This document shows positions 14,501-29,300 of a stretch of DNA of 64,000 nucleotides, in pieces. Location: positions 3,153,695 to 3,217,694 of the forward strand of contig JANPWX010000026.1 of NCBI GenBank assembly GCA_024734555.1, read 5' to 3'. The position numbers and the translations under genes were made by a program. Source of the DNA: Trochalopteron elliotii (taxonomy: Eukaryota > Chordata > Aves > Passeriformes > Leiothrichidae). How positions within the stretch are numbered: position 1 is the stretch's first letter; each line of letters begins with the position of its first letter. Below the pieces are notes generated by a model. It did not search any database and was not told the origin of the DNA. It was given only the letters and a program-made list of their open reading frames with translations.

Positions 14501-15237
14501 CTCTAATTATCTTTTGATACAAAATTTAGTTCACAAATCTCAAATGTTGAGTCCAACATTTGGAAAAAAGGTTTTGAAACAAGGCGTTGATTTATCAAAA
14601 GAAGGTCTATAATTTTGCAAAACAGACTTTTGGCAAACTGAAATACCTAATACTATTAGCATTAATAATACACTATTAATGCTAGTGAATCAGATATATA
14701 CATGCATAATATCTCTGCAGTGCTACAAACCCCTTCACATTTAATATCAATGGTTCAATTCTAAATGGTTTTGTCCAAAGCTTCCTACTTGAGTATATTC
14801 ATTGTTGGAAGATTTTAATTAATATTATAATAACTCCATACACTTACAACTGGCATCCAGGGATCATAAGATTTTGCTAACATTCTCCTTTGTCTTCTAC
14901 TCATTTAACAGCTACACAACTAATCTGGCCTTAACATAATTATTCTTAGATTCCTGTAGCATAAATTAGAAAATTGCCACATCCTGTATTTTTCCTGGGA
15001 CTTGGAATGATGCTTTATTTTATTCCCATAATCAGTCAGATTTCACTCTCATGTGAAGTACCTTTGCTAATGGACATGTCTATTTCATCTATGATTACCA
15101 TGTAATGTCACACTCATTCCATATTTCAAAAAAACCAGAAAATTCACTGAGAAAAAGACAGTGATGCTGGAACTGCAGGGGTATCAACCCTACAGTGGGA
15201 TTTAACAAGACACTATTTTTGATACTCTAAGATCTTT
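11537..15237. other. Very AT-rich non-coding stretch
   Basis: No gene or transposon is recognised. The segment at about 12990-13110 is rich in homeodomain-type TAAT/ATTA cores (for example AATTTAATTGCAACTAATGA near 13026) and might be a conserved non-coding element, but that needs an alignment. An 11-bp perfect inverted repeat, TAGCATTAATA (14657-14667) and TATTAATGCTA (14674-14684), with a 6-base loop also lies here. Reading frames are closed almost everywhere. Confidence 0.55.
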
Positions 15238-15251
15238 ATTGCTATGGTAAC
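15238..15251. promoter_or_regulatory. Near-consensus RFX X-box
   Basis: ATTGCTATGGTAAC differs at only its first base from GTTGCTATGGTAAC, which fits the GTNRCY(N2)RGYAAC-type X-box of RFX factors when read on either strand. The motif match is visible; occupancy is inference. There is no nearby promoter or gene in the window to assign it to, so it would be a distal element if functional. Confidence 0.4.
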
Positions 15252-16099
15252 GCAACATTTTATTGCTTCAAAATCTTTCACTGAAGAAATGAGATTGCAC
15301 AAATACAATTTAAGGAAAATACACGCAAACAGACCCACACAACTGAAAAATAAATGCAGACTGAACAAAGACTCCTTGGGCTTTAATTAAAGAGAAAACT
15401 TTGATATCTATTCTCATAAACATGCAATTTCAAATATGTTTAGGAAGAATTTCACTGTCATTCAACATTGAATAAACTCAGCACAAAGAAAAACATATAA
15501 AAATTGTTTGTAAGTGTGAATTATATTTTTTAAAATTCATAGCTATTTTTCCTGTTACTAGGCTCAGGGTTTGCAACAACATGACTGTTTAGTAGGATGG
15601 CACTTAGAGACTGCCATGATTCCCAGATGGGAGAGTAGACAAGTGGACTGTTTGTCCATCACCAGATTTAGAACTGCTGCTGCCACCCTGCTGCCGAGGC
15701 ACGACTGCACCGTGGGCAGGGGGTGAAATGTCAGCAGGAATAGACCAGCCTGCTCCAGCATCACTATGGGATGGCCAAGAGAAGCATGTGGAAACAAACA
15801 TTCTCCTTTCCAGCCCACACCAAAATTTCTGCTGACACTTCCATTACCTATGCCCGCTGGTCTGATTAAAGATGTAATTCAAGTTCCCACCACATTGTAG
15901 GCTTCCCTTGACTTCAGAACCAAAATGAGTTTTTACTTGGCCTAGAAATTAGGGGAAGGAGCAGAAGGTGAAATATCTGAATATCCCTGAAATATCTGGA
16001 ATACAATGTCTGTTATGTTGACAGTTTTTCAGTTTGGTTCAGAACTAACTAAAAATACCACAACATAGAAAGGAAGCCCCAGCTCATGGAACACTGAAT
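15252..16099. other. Non-coding, GC-richer patch at 15560-15840
   Basis: A moderately GC-rich patch at about 15560-15840 holds two overlapping minus-strand open frames of 84 and 65 codons. They are in different frames, share no motif with any family I know and probably owe their length to composition. The rest is AT-rich with no recognised feature. Confidence 0.5.
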
Positions 16100-16237
16100 C
16101 CCTTTTACTGGAGATTTTCAAGAACCCTCTGGACACAATCTCATGCCATGTGCTCTAGGAAGACCCTGACTGAGAAGAGAGGTTGGACCAGGTCACCCTG
16201 CTGTGCTCTCTTCCAACCTGACCAATTCTGTGACTGT
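16100..16237 (+). repeat. CR1 retrotransposon, short 3'-end fragment
   Basis: The sequence follows the avian CR1 3' end: the last ORF2 codons (CTGGAGATTTTCAAGA near 16110, 'LEIFK'), then a stretch ending TGTGCTCTAGGAAGACCCTG, then the 3' UTR core GGTTGGACCAGGTC at about 16182 and TTCCAACCTGACCAATTCTG before the end. CR1 copies are typically truncated at the 5' end, end in a short 8-mer repeat and lack target-site duplications, as here. Diverged from consensus, so not recent. The left boundary is approximate. No coding capacity. Confidence 0.85.
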
Positions 16238-19200
16238 TGAACACTGTGATTTCTTGACCAGTCTCTGTTTCTATAAATTCTTAATAACTATGATGGCAAG
16301 AGTTTCATAATTGTGCAAATAAACTAAAGATATGGGACAGAAAACAAAAATTAAGAGGACAGATTTTTTTTCTTTCCTACATGCTTTGAGTGTCCTGAAA
16401 AACTATTTTGGTTGGCAATAATACCTATTAACTTCATTTTAAATTTCCCTTTAACTCCCTGAACTACTACATCACACACATATTTAGTTCTTAGTCTCAC
16501 AAATATGCATGCTTTGGACTCTAGCAATCACAAAGTTGCAGATTACTGCAATTCTAGCACAGGAAAGCTCCATCTTTACATGGCATTCTTGTTTATAATA
16601 AAATAACAGTAATACCAGTGGAAAAGAAAATTGCTAAAATGTTTGGATGCAAAATGTCAAAAACTGCAATTCAACTTTAAAAATTGCTTAAGAATTCCAA
16701 TTCCTTATCAAAGTTTGTGGATAGACCTTAACAGCTCCTCATTTCTTATACCACAGCTCTGAAGTCATACATTCACTTTGTATATTGATCTTCAAAAATG
16801 GGCTTTTTTTCGTTTTAATTAGAGCACAGTAACTTGTTATGCAATGGGTCTTTTTCTTAGTGGCAACATTTGAACTTTCCAGAAGCTGAAATATTTTATT
16901 TACCTGGTGATTTATGAAATACTACTAATGTTCTAAAGATTTCTCCACTGATACTTTTTCACAGTAACAGCTAAGGTTACGGATTTTACATAAATAACAG
17001 AAATTTCCTCCGAACTGAAATATTTGGTTTCTTACAGTTACTGATCTGGAGAGGGTATAGTTTACATTTTTCAAATTTATCTTGTTATATGTCCTCAAAA
17101 GGGACATATGTCCTAAACTATAAATCTACCTTATTTGCTCAGTACATATCTGTTGGCCTTAAAACACCATACACATTATGTATTAGTCATAACAGTCTCC
17201 TCATTAAAGTATAAATGCATGTGATGTATTGCACAAATAACCTTCACTAGAACTTATCTATCATGTGTTTGCTATTGAGACATGCATTATTTTAGTCTCA
17301 GGGTTGGCAAGACTCACTGCATGCTATTCTTCTGTTTTCCCCAGTTGTGTTTTGTTCAGCTGCTTACTTCCAAGTAAAAATTTTGTATGTGGGTATCAAC
17401 TTGATATGGCAAATTTGGGGGCAAATGTAGGCTTTGAGGTAAGTGGTTGGGTTTCTTGTAAGCTGTGATTTAAGAAAGCATGCAAACTACCTTCAATTCA
17501 TGTAAGTCAGATGCGAAGCTAGCTCTAACCACAGACAACGAAGAGGCACAGCTTTCCTTCTGTAACAGTTCTCTGGGAAATACACAGCCTGAAGGTTCCC
17601 TTTTCCAGCACCACACAGGTTATATCACACCAGAGCAGCTCTGACTTCTAAGCACCTTCTTTTCAGGATAGTCTCTGGTCTCACAGTAATGACCCGGGTC
17701 ACTGGTCAAACAGGTGCACTTCACCCCTGGGATACTGGTGCCAACAGCTCCTCAACATGGCTTTTTGCAGAGCTCCTCCCTGTGGCACAAGTGGCCAAGA
17801 AGCTCTGCAAGAGCATAGCCAAGCCTGGTCTGGCTGTAATTCCATCTGTACTGCAGCCTTGTGTATTGGAACAGAGACAGCTGGAGAAGAAAATGCCCTG
17901 TATCCAACTGAGTTCTTACAGCAGCTAAAACATTACTGTAACTATTCCAAATGTGTTAGGATTAATTGAATTTCCATATTGATAACAGTTGGTGATATAT
18001 TGTGCAACTGGTTATTAAAAATCTATTCCTGAATTCAGTGTACGTTTAAAAAATATTGTTATCAAAATGCTCCCAGAACTGGGTTAGAGCTTCTCCCTGC
18101 TGAGTTAGGTCACCTGTTATCAATTACTTACAGCCTTAACCACAGCTGAAAAAAGCTCCTATAAAGCACAGTGTGTTTCCATCTTTCCTGTCCTCCACCT
18201 AGCAAAAAGTTAGAGTTCTTCATATCTGTTTTTCATAGGTTTTATTTTGTCTTCAAGATGAAAATTCAGAGTGCAGCTCAGCATCTGAGATTGAAGCCAA
18301 TTACAATATTTTAGGATTCCCTCATTTCCAGTTTAATTTACTGCACCTGCTATTATTTGAAATTGCCATTCCCTATCTTACTGTTTCATCACAGTCATCT
18401 GTTACTGATGACTTCCAAAATTATTTTGATGTGATTCACGATGTAACACACTTTTGTCTGTCCTACACTGTGTGTTCATAGTTTGCTGTTAGTGGACTTG
18501 CTTTGAAAATGTATATTCTGTCTTACACTTGCTACTGACTTGCTGTTTGCTACAAAGGCTTTCAGAGCTGCTGGCAGCACTGAATTCAGCAGCCATGACA
18601 GCAGCAGTATTTCTTCTTTTCTCTGAAACACAGCTCAGGAGGGAAATTGTGTTGCTAAGGCAGTTCTATAACCTTGAAGGACCTTAATCTAATTCATAAG
18701 ACAATCTGCAGTCTATAAATACTACCTGTTACACAAATAAAATAAGATTAAAAAGGGAAGCTGTAAACAAATCAGGAAAAAACTGATCATAAAACCTCAG
18801 AACTGTAGAAATTCTGTTATGATATTCTGACTTTCCCTAGAAACAAATCAGGTCTGAAGGACAGACAGCATTCTGGATTTTAAATACAGATGATACAGAA
18901 AGCACCACCACTTAGAGCTTACTCCATGTTTTCCACTCTAAGACTAAAAAACAAAATCAGGATTTAACAGAGGTCTCCTTTTTTTATATAAATTTTATCA
19001 GTGTTATCAAAGTAGAAAACCTAAATGAGGAGTGCACTTGAGTTGACTGACACGAGACTTGTGACATGATAATGCACGTGTATATATTGTGAGTTTTAAT
19101 CACTAGATACACACTGCACAAAAAAAAAAATAAAACCAGGAAGAAAAGAAAATAGAATACCCTAAAGAAGGTCATTAAGTTAATAAAGGGAATAATTCTA

Positions 19201-22200
19201 ATACTTTAGGCACCCATACTATTCACTAAAAAATGATTTTCAAATGATTTTCAGTGGATCTGCTTTGAAGCTGAGTCAAACCCCTTTAATTTGGTTCTTC
19301 CATTGTTCCAGTTGACAATATGACTTCCCTGTTCCTAGCTGCCTCATGTCACCTTTGATTCACTGCTCAAACTATCCCTTTATCCTGATTCCTTTTATAA
19401 CACTGTAATGACTATAGCTATTTTTTAAAGACAAAAGTGGTAAAAGGTAGTACCTTTCTAGTCTACACAACATGCTTTACTTTCTTCCTTCTTATCCCTT
19501 AAAGAATTAAAAGCAAATTCTCCCATAAGAAATTCAAAAGCTTATGTCTTCACCTCCAAATCCCCTCCTCCAATCTCAAGCTTTTTCTAATTCTTCCCTC
19601 ATTGATATGTTCTCTCTGTTTTTCTTCTTCCTTTTCTCTCTATCAGTTTTTTGTCAAATTAAGGATGCAAACAAATATTTTATGCTTACAAACTTCATTT
19701 GTTGCCTATTCCCCTTGCATTTACCAGCCCATCTTCAAGCCTATACCCAAAACAAAACAGTGATACTTTGAATATTTATTGAATAACACCTGGATGTTAA
19801 TGGAAGACTTTTTTTTCACTTAGACTGCAACCCTATCAAGGACCACGGAAAGAACTGTACGGACAATGATAAAAGAGTGCTCATATGCCTAAACTTAGCA
19901 TAAGCACGCATAAACTTAGTTATTATATTTGTGAGACATATACTTTCCTGCTTATCAGCCTATCTGAAGCCTTTGGTAATTAACTGCACTGATCCCATTG
20001 AACAAATATTGTAGAGAAAGAGAATAGCACTTTACTGAGTTGCTTCTTTCATTGCATGCAGCTTTTTCCCCCATGAGCAAGATTTTGTTTTAAACTTGTT
20101 TGTAAAAATATCGTATATATGCATTCCACCTTTTAATATATGTATCTATCTAGCATTAATAATAATAATTATTATTAATCATTAATTAGGTATGAATACA
20201 TGTTTCTACAAGCAGGAACATCTGCATTCTAAGTGGGTTTATTTGGGAGAAAAGTGCTAAATGACTTAAGGCAACTTGAGAGTTTCACAAAAGCAGCAAG
20301 TTGTCTAGAGGTTTTTATTGCTAAAAATTATACACTTCCTGTGTTCAGTCACTTCAAAGAAGTAGTAGACAGAGTGTTTGGGCTTTTTTTTTTAACTGTG
20401 TCTACAGTATATTCACCTTTACCCAGCCTCATCTCTGTGAGGTGCTTAAATTATTAAATAAGTCTGACAATTACAACTTTTCTGCCTGCTGAAATACAGA
20501 ACAGTGAGGAATGAATGACAGTATCAGTAAGACTTCAAGTCTTCTGTTCAATGTATCTAATTCTACACACTTAAAATTTTAGTTGACTTAAAATACATGA
20601 TAAAAAAATATAGCCTGACTAGTTCATGAGTAATGGTAAAAAAATTTGCAAAACAAAGGGAAATGAAATTACTTAATCTAATACTGCTTCCAATTCACAC
20701 TTCCAAAGGGCATCGTTCACCCTTACTATGCAACAAGGGATTGTTTCAGCTCACATAGAGTGGTATGTTGCAGCATTATAACAGACTGGTGATTAGGTTG
20801 TTACAGCTGCTAAAATCAAAATACAGTCAGCTCTGAAATATTCCTGAATAGTTTATCCAACCTGCATGTGTTAAGACTTCCAACTTGGCTCTGTAGAGTG
20901 GCACCTTTGGTCCAGCTTGTTTTATAAGCCCTTACAGTTGCTGCTGTAGTTTCCAGAAGATTTGTTAGTGAGGCAATAGTGCAGTGCAAAGTCACATAGC
21001 CAGCCCAGGTTTCCTACTTCCTGTAGGAAAATCATTTGCATCACTGGTAGGGAAGAAAAGAAGAAAAAGAGATGGAAAATTTTGAGTCACTCTAACTACT
21101 AAAATACGTCAAACACAGATGAGATTATCATGGTTAAGGAGAAATTCAGCACATAACTACAAAAGACACAGACATATTCAAGCTTCCATCTATGGAGCAG
21201 AGATAATAGCAATGAAGACAGGGTGGCAACTGTGCTCCAGAGACACTACATTTGCTAGCACAAGCAATCCTCAGCTACCTTCACTGCTATTTCTACCCAA
21301 AAAGTGATACATAAAACATGCAAGACCATGCTGATATGTGGTAGAAAAGTAGTCATGAGCACCTTTCCCCTCTTCTGAAATGTAGATATGGAAAGGGAAG
21401 TATTAAAAGGCTGCTAAGGGTAAAGGCTCGTTTATCACAGCACAACATTCGATTCATCAGGGGTCCAGTTTCAGCACCTCACCCTCCTGCATGATCTTCA
21501 TGTTCCATTTCCTGTCCATGGAAACCAATCTCTGATGATGATGGTAGCAATCTGTCCCACTTATCCAAATATAGAGGCAGGACATAACTGAGCACATGAT
21601 CTGTGGTGCATCTGGGCCCTCAAGTTTCTATACAATGCAATAAATATAAAAGAACAAAGTGACTTAGGCAATAAGGAGATTAAAGTTGACCTGACCTCGA
21701 ACCAAATAGAAATTTCCTGCAAAAAGCATTGCTTTTCCTGGGGAATTTTTATTTCAGCTAAATACCACTGGTAGGAAAATGCTTCATATGCAAACTGTAT
21801 AATCAGTCTATGGGAAAAAAGCAATTGTACAGAGGCACAGGAACACTTAAAAAACAGATTCATTTGATGCATCACATCCTTGTCTGCCTTTGTTCACATT
21901 ATATATTTCAACACTGCAGAAAGAGAGACTCACAAGATTTGTAAGAATTTTCTCTTAAAGTAAAACCTGCTGAAGGAATTAAATGAAACTGCCTTTAGGG
22001 TTTGCTCTGCATGAAATATCTAAGGGCTTTAACTTTAATTGAATAGAAACAAAACAACTGACAAAAACGCCTTCCGTTCTTTTTAGCTGGCCACCATTAG
22101 GTTGGGTTATTTTTATTAATAGCTTGATACTTTTGAATTAAAAAGAACCCATTCATCTCTACACCCTGTTTCAAAAAATATCATTCTTTTTGCTTCAATT

Positions 22201-25200
22201 TCATGTTTTTCTCATTCCATTTTTATAGGACTATTTTTGAAATTAATTAAATTGACTTTGCCTCATCCTTTAGTCAGAGTTCTCTAACACAGAGTCTAGA
22301 TGACTAGAGATTTCATTGCTGATGGATGTTTTAATTATTTGGTTTTCTTCCAGAAGTTGTTGGTAGTGATAGCAATAATGAGCATGACTCCTGAGATTCC
22401 TTCACAAGGAGGAATATATTTATATTTCTATAAAAATATACAATAACTATCAGATTAGTGGTCTCTCTGCAGTACTGTTTCTCCCTATATGTAGGAAATT
22501 ATTCTCTTACTTAAGAAGAATTATTTTCTCATCCACTGCAACCTTGTTATCCAAGCACTACAATCTCAGGAATGCAAGGCTACATATAGGCAGGCATGGA
22601 AATAAAATAGAAGCAAAGAAGACTCAGTGTAGTTATCACACAACAGGAGCAGTATTATTAAGCTGATGAGGACTGCACTGATAAACTCCAGAGAGAAAGG
22701 CAGACTAATTATTAGCCACAGAGTATAAATTAGAGCACACATGTTAAAAAATAAGCCAATTTACTTACAATAAACCCAGAAATTCACTCAAGTTTCATTG
22801 AAGACTTGGTATATTTCACATTTTACTTTTTAGTATATCCACATTACTGCCATTTATCCCCTGATTGAACTATAAAAAGATACAAAATGGTGCCATATAA
22901 AATCACATGTAAATTAAATTATCCAGATTTGTGATATGGATAACTACTGCTCAGAGGGTATCTACCTGTCTAATTGATTAACCTTAAAGCCTAAATAATT
23001 TACTAAGGTGGGATACTTATCTCCACATGAAGGTAATGGAGAAAGTTAAGATCCTAGATGAGCTGAAGTGTATTTTAAGTACTTTGGTTTTGCCACAGAA
23101 ATGGAGTTTGATTCTAGTGATGACATACACCAGAGTCAGATACACAATGTGCTCCCAGGTCCTAAACTACAACTTCAAATAATTTTTTTTCTCATTCATA
23201 ACACAGAAGGTAAGTTTCTGCGTGAGGCATTTTTGTTGGATGAATAAAATCAAGCAGCATGAATGTCTCCTCAGAAAAAATATTCTTTATGACTCAACAG
23301 CTACTTTCGGGGTTTTTTAATAAACTCGTGGAGTTCAGTATTGAATGCTTTCCACTCTAGCTAGAAAGCTACAGGTGGGCATGTGACAAACACTGAAAGA
23401 CAAACATGCACAAGTACATCCTGTCCCTAACATCTTATCCATCATGATATAATAATCATCATTATTCTTTAGAGCCGCCTAAAAAGAAAAGAAACACAGC
23501 AATCCATGACACATGAAGAGTTGTTCTGCTCAGATCTGCATTCTTGCTGAACTTTGTCATGACCTTCAATGCAAATCAGTCGGGGATGTATGTGTCCTAG
23601 AGATTTATTGCTGTGGTTTGCTCCAATTTTTTCTTAATAAACTGAGTCAAAAATAACTCAGACAGCTCATTAGTTATGGCATGATGCATTTTCCCCTTAA
23701 TTTTGGGGATGGCAAATGTCTTCATTATTCTTAGACCAACATGTGCTGTGCGTTACCTACTGTGCCACAAAAACCAGTCTAGTCCTCTATGCACCATCTG
23801 CTTAAAGAATAATCACCCTATGAAGTATTTGTCTTTGGCATCTACCTCACACTATTTTCTGCCTTGAATGTCTTTCATTGCATTTATGCTTGCTTAGCCC
23901 TGAGATTTATCTTTTCTGTTCTCTGAGTATTATTTAGAGTTATTAATAAAATTGAAATAATCTTCTTTGCCATATTTGGGTTGTCTGCAATGTAACTAAA
24001 ATGAAACATTTTAGAGAGTTACCTCAGTGGAAACTCCATAGCTAAGAAAATTCTTGTGGCGTTAGCATTAAAGCTCTATGCAAAGGAATTGTTTTTCTTC
24101 AAGGAGTTTTCCAGTAAATCACTATAAAAATAACATTTGTCTTGATGTTTCCATTCTATACTAGTGTATTTTTGCCAGCTTTTTTTATTTAAAAGACATT
24201 TTGTAACCTAAAGAGTATTTGCCTTTGTTTTTAATCCTCCATTTGTTCAGTGCTTTATACCTAGCCAGAGCCAACAATGGCTGTTTCACTTACATTTTAG
24301 TCATAAATCTGCATTTCCAGGGGCAGCATTAGACTCACTAAGCAGCAGTGGAATTGGTTCCTTTATCACTGTTGTCCCTTTTTCACTATGCTGTCTGTTT
24401 TCTCTGGAAGTTGTTGACTCTGCACTGTTCATTATTCACTCTTCTCTCTTACCCAGCATTTGGCGGGCAGTAAGACATATAAGCATTTGTTATATATACA
24501 TAGATGTGACTTATCTAATGACTTGCCCCTTGCTGAATATGGCAAGACAGTGGTGTGTCATCTTCTGGACTAACACTCATGTTAACATTTCCTGTTTCCA
24601 AAATTAAAATAGATCCACAAAACCATAAGAAATTTGCTATATCGAAGATCAAAATGTAGCTATTTATTCTGTCATACATTTGTCCTGACTTTGACGGCTG
24701 TTGTTACTTTTTAAGAAGTCAATTGATTATTAAAAATTTTCTTAGTTGCATATCCCTGGGCAGGGATCTTGCCTCACTTGTGCCTTATTCCAGAACTAAA
24801 AATAAAATATTGTCTAGACATTTTGTTTTGATTTGTTTGAAATCCATACAGAATAAGGAAACAAATTTGTCAGAGTAAACCTGAAACTATATTAACCACA
24901 ACTTCATAAAAAACAATTAAAATATTGTCTCTGTAATTCATTTGGACACAAATACCTCTACCATTCCATTATTCAACATCCAACTCTTTAATTGATCCCA
25001 GAAATGAAGATTTAACTTACTTGGATCCTTTTTTTTCTTTTCAGCCTACAATAATTCCCACTGATTTCAAATCAATTATTCAGTTCTTTCACTTCCAGAC
25101 AAACAGACAGATCACACTTAGGCACAATCATCCATATAGAGTCTGTTTGAGTTTCCATCACAGAAAGAACAAAGTCACATTCAAATATGCTAATAAATAA

Positions 25201-25898
25201 AATCCTAAGGAGTTAGCACGAAACATGTCAGTCAGTCAGAGCACTTTGAGGTAACACACCACCAGTATGATGCTACCAGTAGGCAGAAAATACATATTTT
25301 AACTAAGAATTGTGCAAAGAATGACTTTGGGTTCTATTAGTATTAATGGAAAATGGTGACATTCTTCATAAAGGACATGTTAGTTTTTGTCCTGTCATGT
25401 TGCTACACCCATGTCTTTTGCATGGGCTTTTATCCAAAATATACTGTCATGTTTCTGACAAGTGGCATCAGAATGCCTGTTTCCTTAGCCTTTTTATCAC
25501 TGCCGGGAATTAGCCACACTCTGACGTTTTAACCACCTCTGAGACTGGATATTTGAGGCAAATAAAATAAAACGACATCCACATGGATCGAAATTTCATT
25601 TCCTCATTTTATTCCATTAATGTAGTTTATTTTAACCAGTATTTCAACTGAAATGTTGGAAGAGACCTAGCTCATGGCTTTTTAGTGAGTTTTTTTAAAT
25701 TAACTATTAACACAAATTTGAGTTTTCAAGTATTTCTTTGTACAGCATATAGAGAAAAAAGTCCTACAATATTGTTTCAAATATTAAAGGTTTGCCTATT
25801 TTTTGTTCACAGGATAGAGGCTCTAGAGAAACAGAGGATACGGATATGTTTTAAGTTCCATTATGAATTCTAATTTTTGCATCAAGGTGACTGCCTGC
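16238..25898. other. Long non-coding stretch, no repeat family recognised
   Basis: Nearly 9.7 kb of AT-rich sequence without recognisable element. It includes an AT-only near-palindrome around 20157-20190 (core AATAATAATTATTATT) and several T-rich runs. A GC-richer patch at 17500-17920 has two overlapping plus-strand frames of 79 and 70 codons with no family resemblance. The 104-codon minus frame at 21561-21875 and the 62-codon frame at 25685-25873 likewise show nothing identifiable. No tRNA-type internal promoter or snRNA signature was seen. Confidence 0.55.
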
Positions 25899-26320
25899 AC
25901 AGAATCATAGAATATGCTGAGTTGGAAGGGACCACAAGGATCACTGTGTACAACTCCGGCCCCTGCACAGAACAGCCCCAAGAGTGACACCATGGGCCTG
26001 AGAGCATTGTCCAAATGCTTTCTTGAACTCTGGCAGTGGTCACCTTTGTGCTGCGCCCACTTCCCTGGGAAGCTGTTCCAGTTCCCAAACATCCTTTGGG
26101 TGAAGAACTTTTTCCTAATATCAAACCTAAACCCCCCCTAACACAACTTCAGGCCATTCCCTTGGGTCCTGTCACTGGTCACCACAGAGAAGAGATTAGA
26201 AAAGATCAGATTCTTTTGCTTTTCTTTGCGAGGATGCTGAAGACCTCAATGAGGTCTCCCCTCAGTCGCCCCTTCTCCAGGCTGAACAGACCAAGTGACC
26301 TCGCCTGTTCTCATACAGCA
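25899..26320 (-). repeat. CR1 retrotransposon, 3'-end fragment (about 420 bp)
   Basis: Read on the minus strand this is a 5'-truncated CR1. The 3' end is at 25899, where the plus strand reads ACAGAATCATAGAATATGCT followed by GAGTTGGAAGGGACC, the reverse of the classic CR1 tail. The body carries the reverse complement of the C-terminal ORF2 region, for example GAGGTCTCCCCTCAGTC at about 26251 and TTCTCCAGGCTGAACAGACC at about 26273. Similarity stops at about 26320. The minus-strand frames across it are interrupted, so it is dead. A homopolymer C run at about 26132 and small indels mark it as moderately old. Its sequence differs from the 52.65-kb copy, so it belongs to another CR1 subfamily. 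Confidence 0.92.
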
Positions 26321-29300
26321 AAGGAAAAGTTGGTCTCTGATGGCACATTTTTATGCCTTACATGCTGGAAGTTACTGTTACAAAATGGCTGATTTTTTAG
26401 AAAGAATATTTTTCATATAACTTTTCCATATGCTAATATATCAAGACAGAGAAAATGAGAATCAAAGATGGGATCCAAAAGCAAAGGGAACAAACCCAAA
26501 GTGCCTATGGCAATATAAGAAGGAGCAAAAACAAGATGTTCATACTATTAATTTGCCACTTACTAGAGGGGAGGTGGGAGATGAAAGGCAAAAGAAAAGA
26601 AATGTGTAATGTCTGGATCTCTGAGAATCCTGTTAAGAAAAGAAGAAACCCACAAAAGACTAAGCAGGAAATTATTTATTTGAAAGTCTGCTAACAGCAC
26701 TCTTACTGTAGCAGACATTGATGACTGGCTGAACTCTCAGATAGTTACGCCCTCGTTTTTGCCAGTGTATTTATAAATTGTCTCAGAAAATGGATAAATA
26801 ATTTTGCAGGGAAATCCTCTTGATTTTTGAAAATTATCATCTCCAAACTCCTCCTTTTCCTTTTCTACTTATACCCACTTCTAGTCCCCATTTTTACATG
26901 TTTTTATACTTTTACTCTGAAATAAAAATGTGAAAAATGTGTCTGTTTATTTGTCAGATCTTACCTTAAATGAAAATCCAGAGATGTAAGGTTTAGCAGG
27001 CTGACAAAGATTTTAACGTAAATCTGATTAAATAAATACAAGAAATCAGAGAAAAAATTACTTACTATTGTTGGCATTTCACTTAAGCATTTTTAGTAGA
27101 ACATGTCTCTACTCAAAATATTGACATGTATACTTCATTGAACTTGCCACAATTAACAGATATATCTTTTGCAACTCTCTAAGAAGAAAGTTTTATTGTG
27201 AGACTACTTTTCCACTGACTTTTAGTCCCAGGCTCATGGAATCCAAATTTTAGATAAACACTGCTCTACAAAAAGGAATCTGAACAATTTGTTCATACAC
27301 AAAATGATTTTGTTGACTTAGGTAGGAGCCTGTCACTAACATTTAACAAAATTGCATGCCTGCTTTTAAAAGCTGACAAAGACCAATTCTTTTCATAGGT
27401 AAAGCCTGGGCGTTTTTTCCAGAGTTACCTGAAAGCTGAACACTTGCAGAATACAACAGGGGATTTGGGCTCATCTTCTTTCAAATCTTATCAAAACCAT
27501 TCATATTTGAACAGTAATGGATGATGAGCTCATACTTTACCAGGTACTTTCATTACTTTATGACAGCCAAGGCTCCAGGAAAAAAATCCAAATATGATTA
27601 ATGATACAGCAGATTCCTGTAATAGTGGTAAAATATGCAACCATCTAAAAAAGCACAGAAACAGTTTTGCAAAAGTGAACTGCCAAGGAGATTAATTTCT
27701 CTAGTGCACTAGCTCTGTGCCACATATGATTCTCAGTGTCACATAGGAAATTCCTTTGATCCTAGCTGGAGTTAGTCACTGTTCTGGGTACAATCCATTC
27801 CCTTGTAAACAAGCCCTTCTCTTTGCAGACATGCCTACATGGTCACGATGTGAAGATGAATGACTTAGCTCAAGCTTTGCACAGTCTTACATGGCTGCCA
27901 GAAGAAAATCGGCTTCTATCCCAGTCTCTTGAAATATATGTAAAGCCACGTGCAGATTGTGTGTATTTGACTTTATAGATGTATCTCGACTCCTCCTTTA
28001 TCAAGTCAAAGTGCCACCAAATCAACAGCGTCAACTTCTCCCACAAGTCTACCACTACAGAATGCTGAGGAACTTCTTTTATTCAAACTTCATTCCACTA
28101 GTTTTAATAATCAATTGAAACAGATTTCAGGCTACCAACTCCATGAGTTCCAAACCCACCACCTGAAGAACTTTAGCAATTTCCTTGTGAGAAAACATCC
28201 ACTTCTATTTTAATGTTGTACTCTGCATAATAGTAATAATACTATACAATTTCCCAAAAAAAGAGTTATTCTGGAAATAACTAATGTTTTCAAAACATGC
28301 TCAGAATACAAAATCACAGGTAAATATGTAAAGCACCAAAGAACACGAATAGTATTAAAAGATATGCTATTGCCTTCTGTCCAGTCATCTTCTGTGGATA
28401 TAAGACCCAAACTGTAAGCTTGAAAACTTTAAATTCAAAAAGTAAAATATTTTCTGGAGAATAAATGGAAATAGATCCATAAGGGCTGAAATGACAACAC
28501 AAGCAGCAATTGATAGCATGCAAAAACTGCAGCCGCAGATGTTTTCAGTGCCAAAAGGCTGAATTTGGTTTAAATGGACACAAACAGTGTGATTTTCATT
28601 ACAAGTCACAAGTTTTCCTAGTTCAGGCTTTATTCCCCCAGTGGATATTAATGCAGACAAATTCTTTATTTCACATTGACATTTTCTACTGTCATAGAGA
28701 GATATCACACCCCTGGGTACCTATGACCTTTGTCACATTATGAAGAGAAAGGAACACATGGAACTTAATATAATGAGAGAAAAAGCAGCATAATATAGAC
28801 AGCAATGAGAACAATGATCTAGGCAAACAGGAATAATGAAGGAATCATCTAATATGGAAACTTCACAACGTGCTCTCAGAGCAGAGCAAAGGCATAAGAA
28901 ACCTCAAAGACCAAGATATAGCTGACTTACTAGAGAAGTACCAAGATTACACAAAAGAAGAAACGCACAATCTCCTGATTGAAAACTGCAATAACTCATC
29001 AGAACAGCTCACAAAGCTTGCAACGTCCTGCTTGTCAATCTTTTCCCAAAGGCACTACAGGTAATGACAGGCTGCAACGTGAATAAATCTTTCTGTCACC
29101 TTCTTGCCACTTCGACCAGGGATGGCAGCTCCCTTTGCATGACCACAAATCATCTTGCAATGACACCAACATCCCTACTATCTTGTGATGGTAGACACCT
29201 GCATTAACATCACACAATGACCCCTCAAAGGACTCTATGATGACTTAATAAAAGATAAAAAACCCACCTATAATGTTTTAATATAAGATTGCTGGTAACA

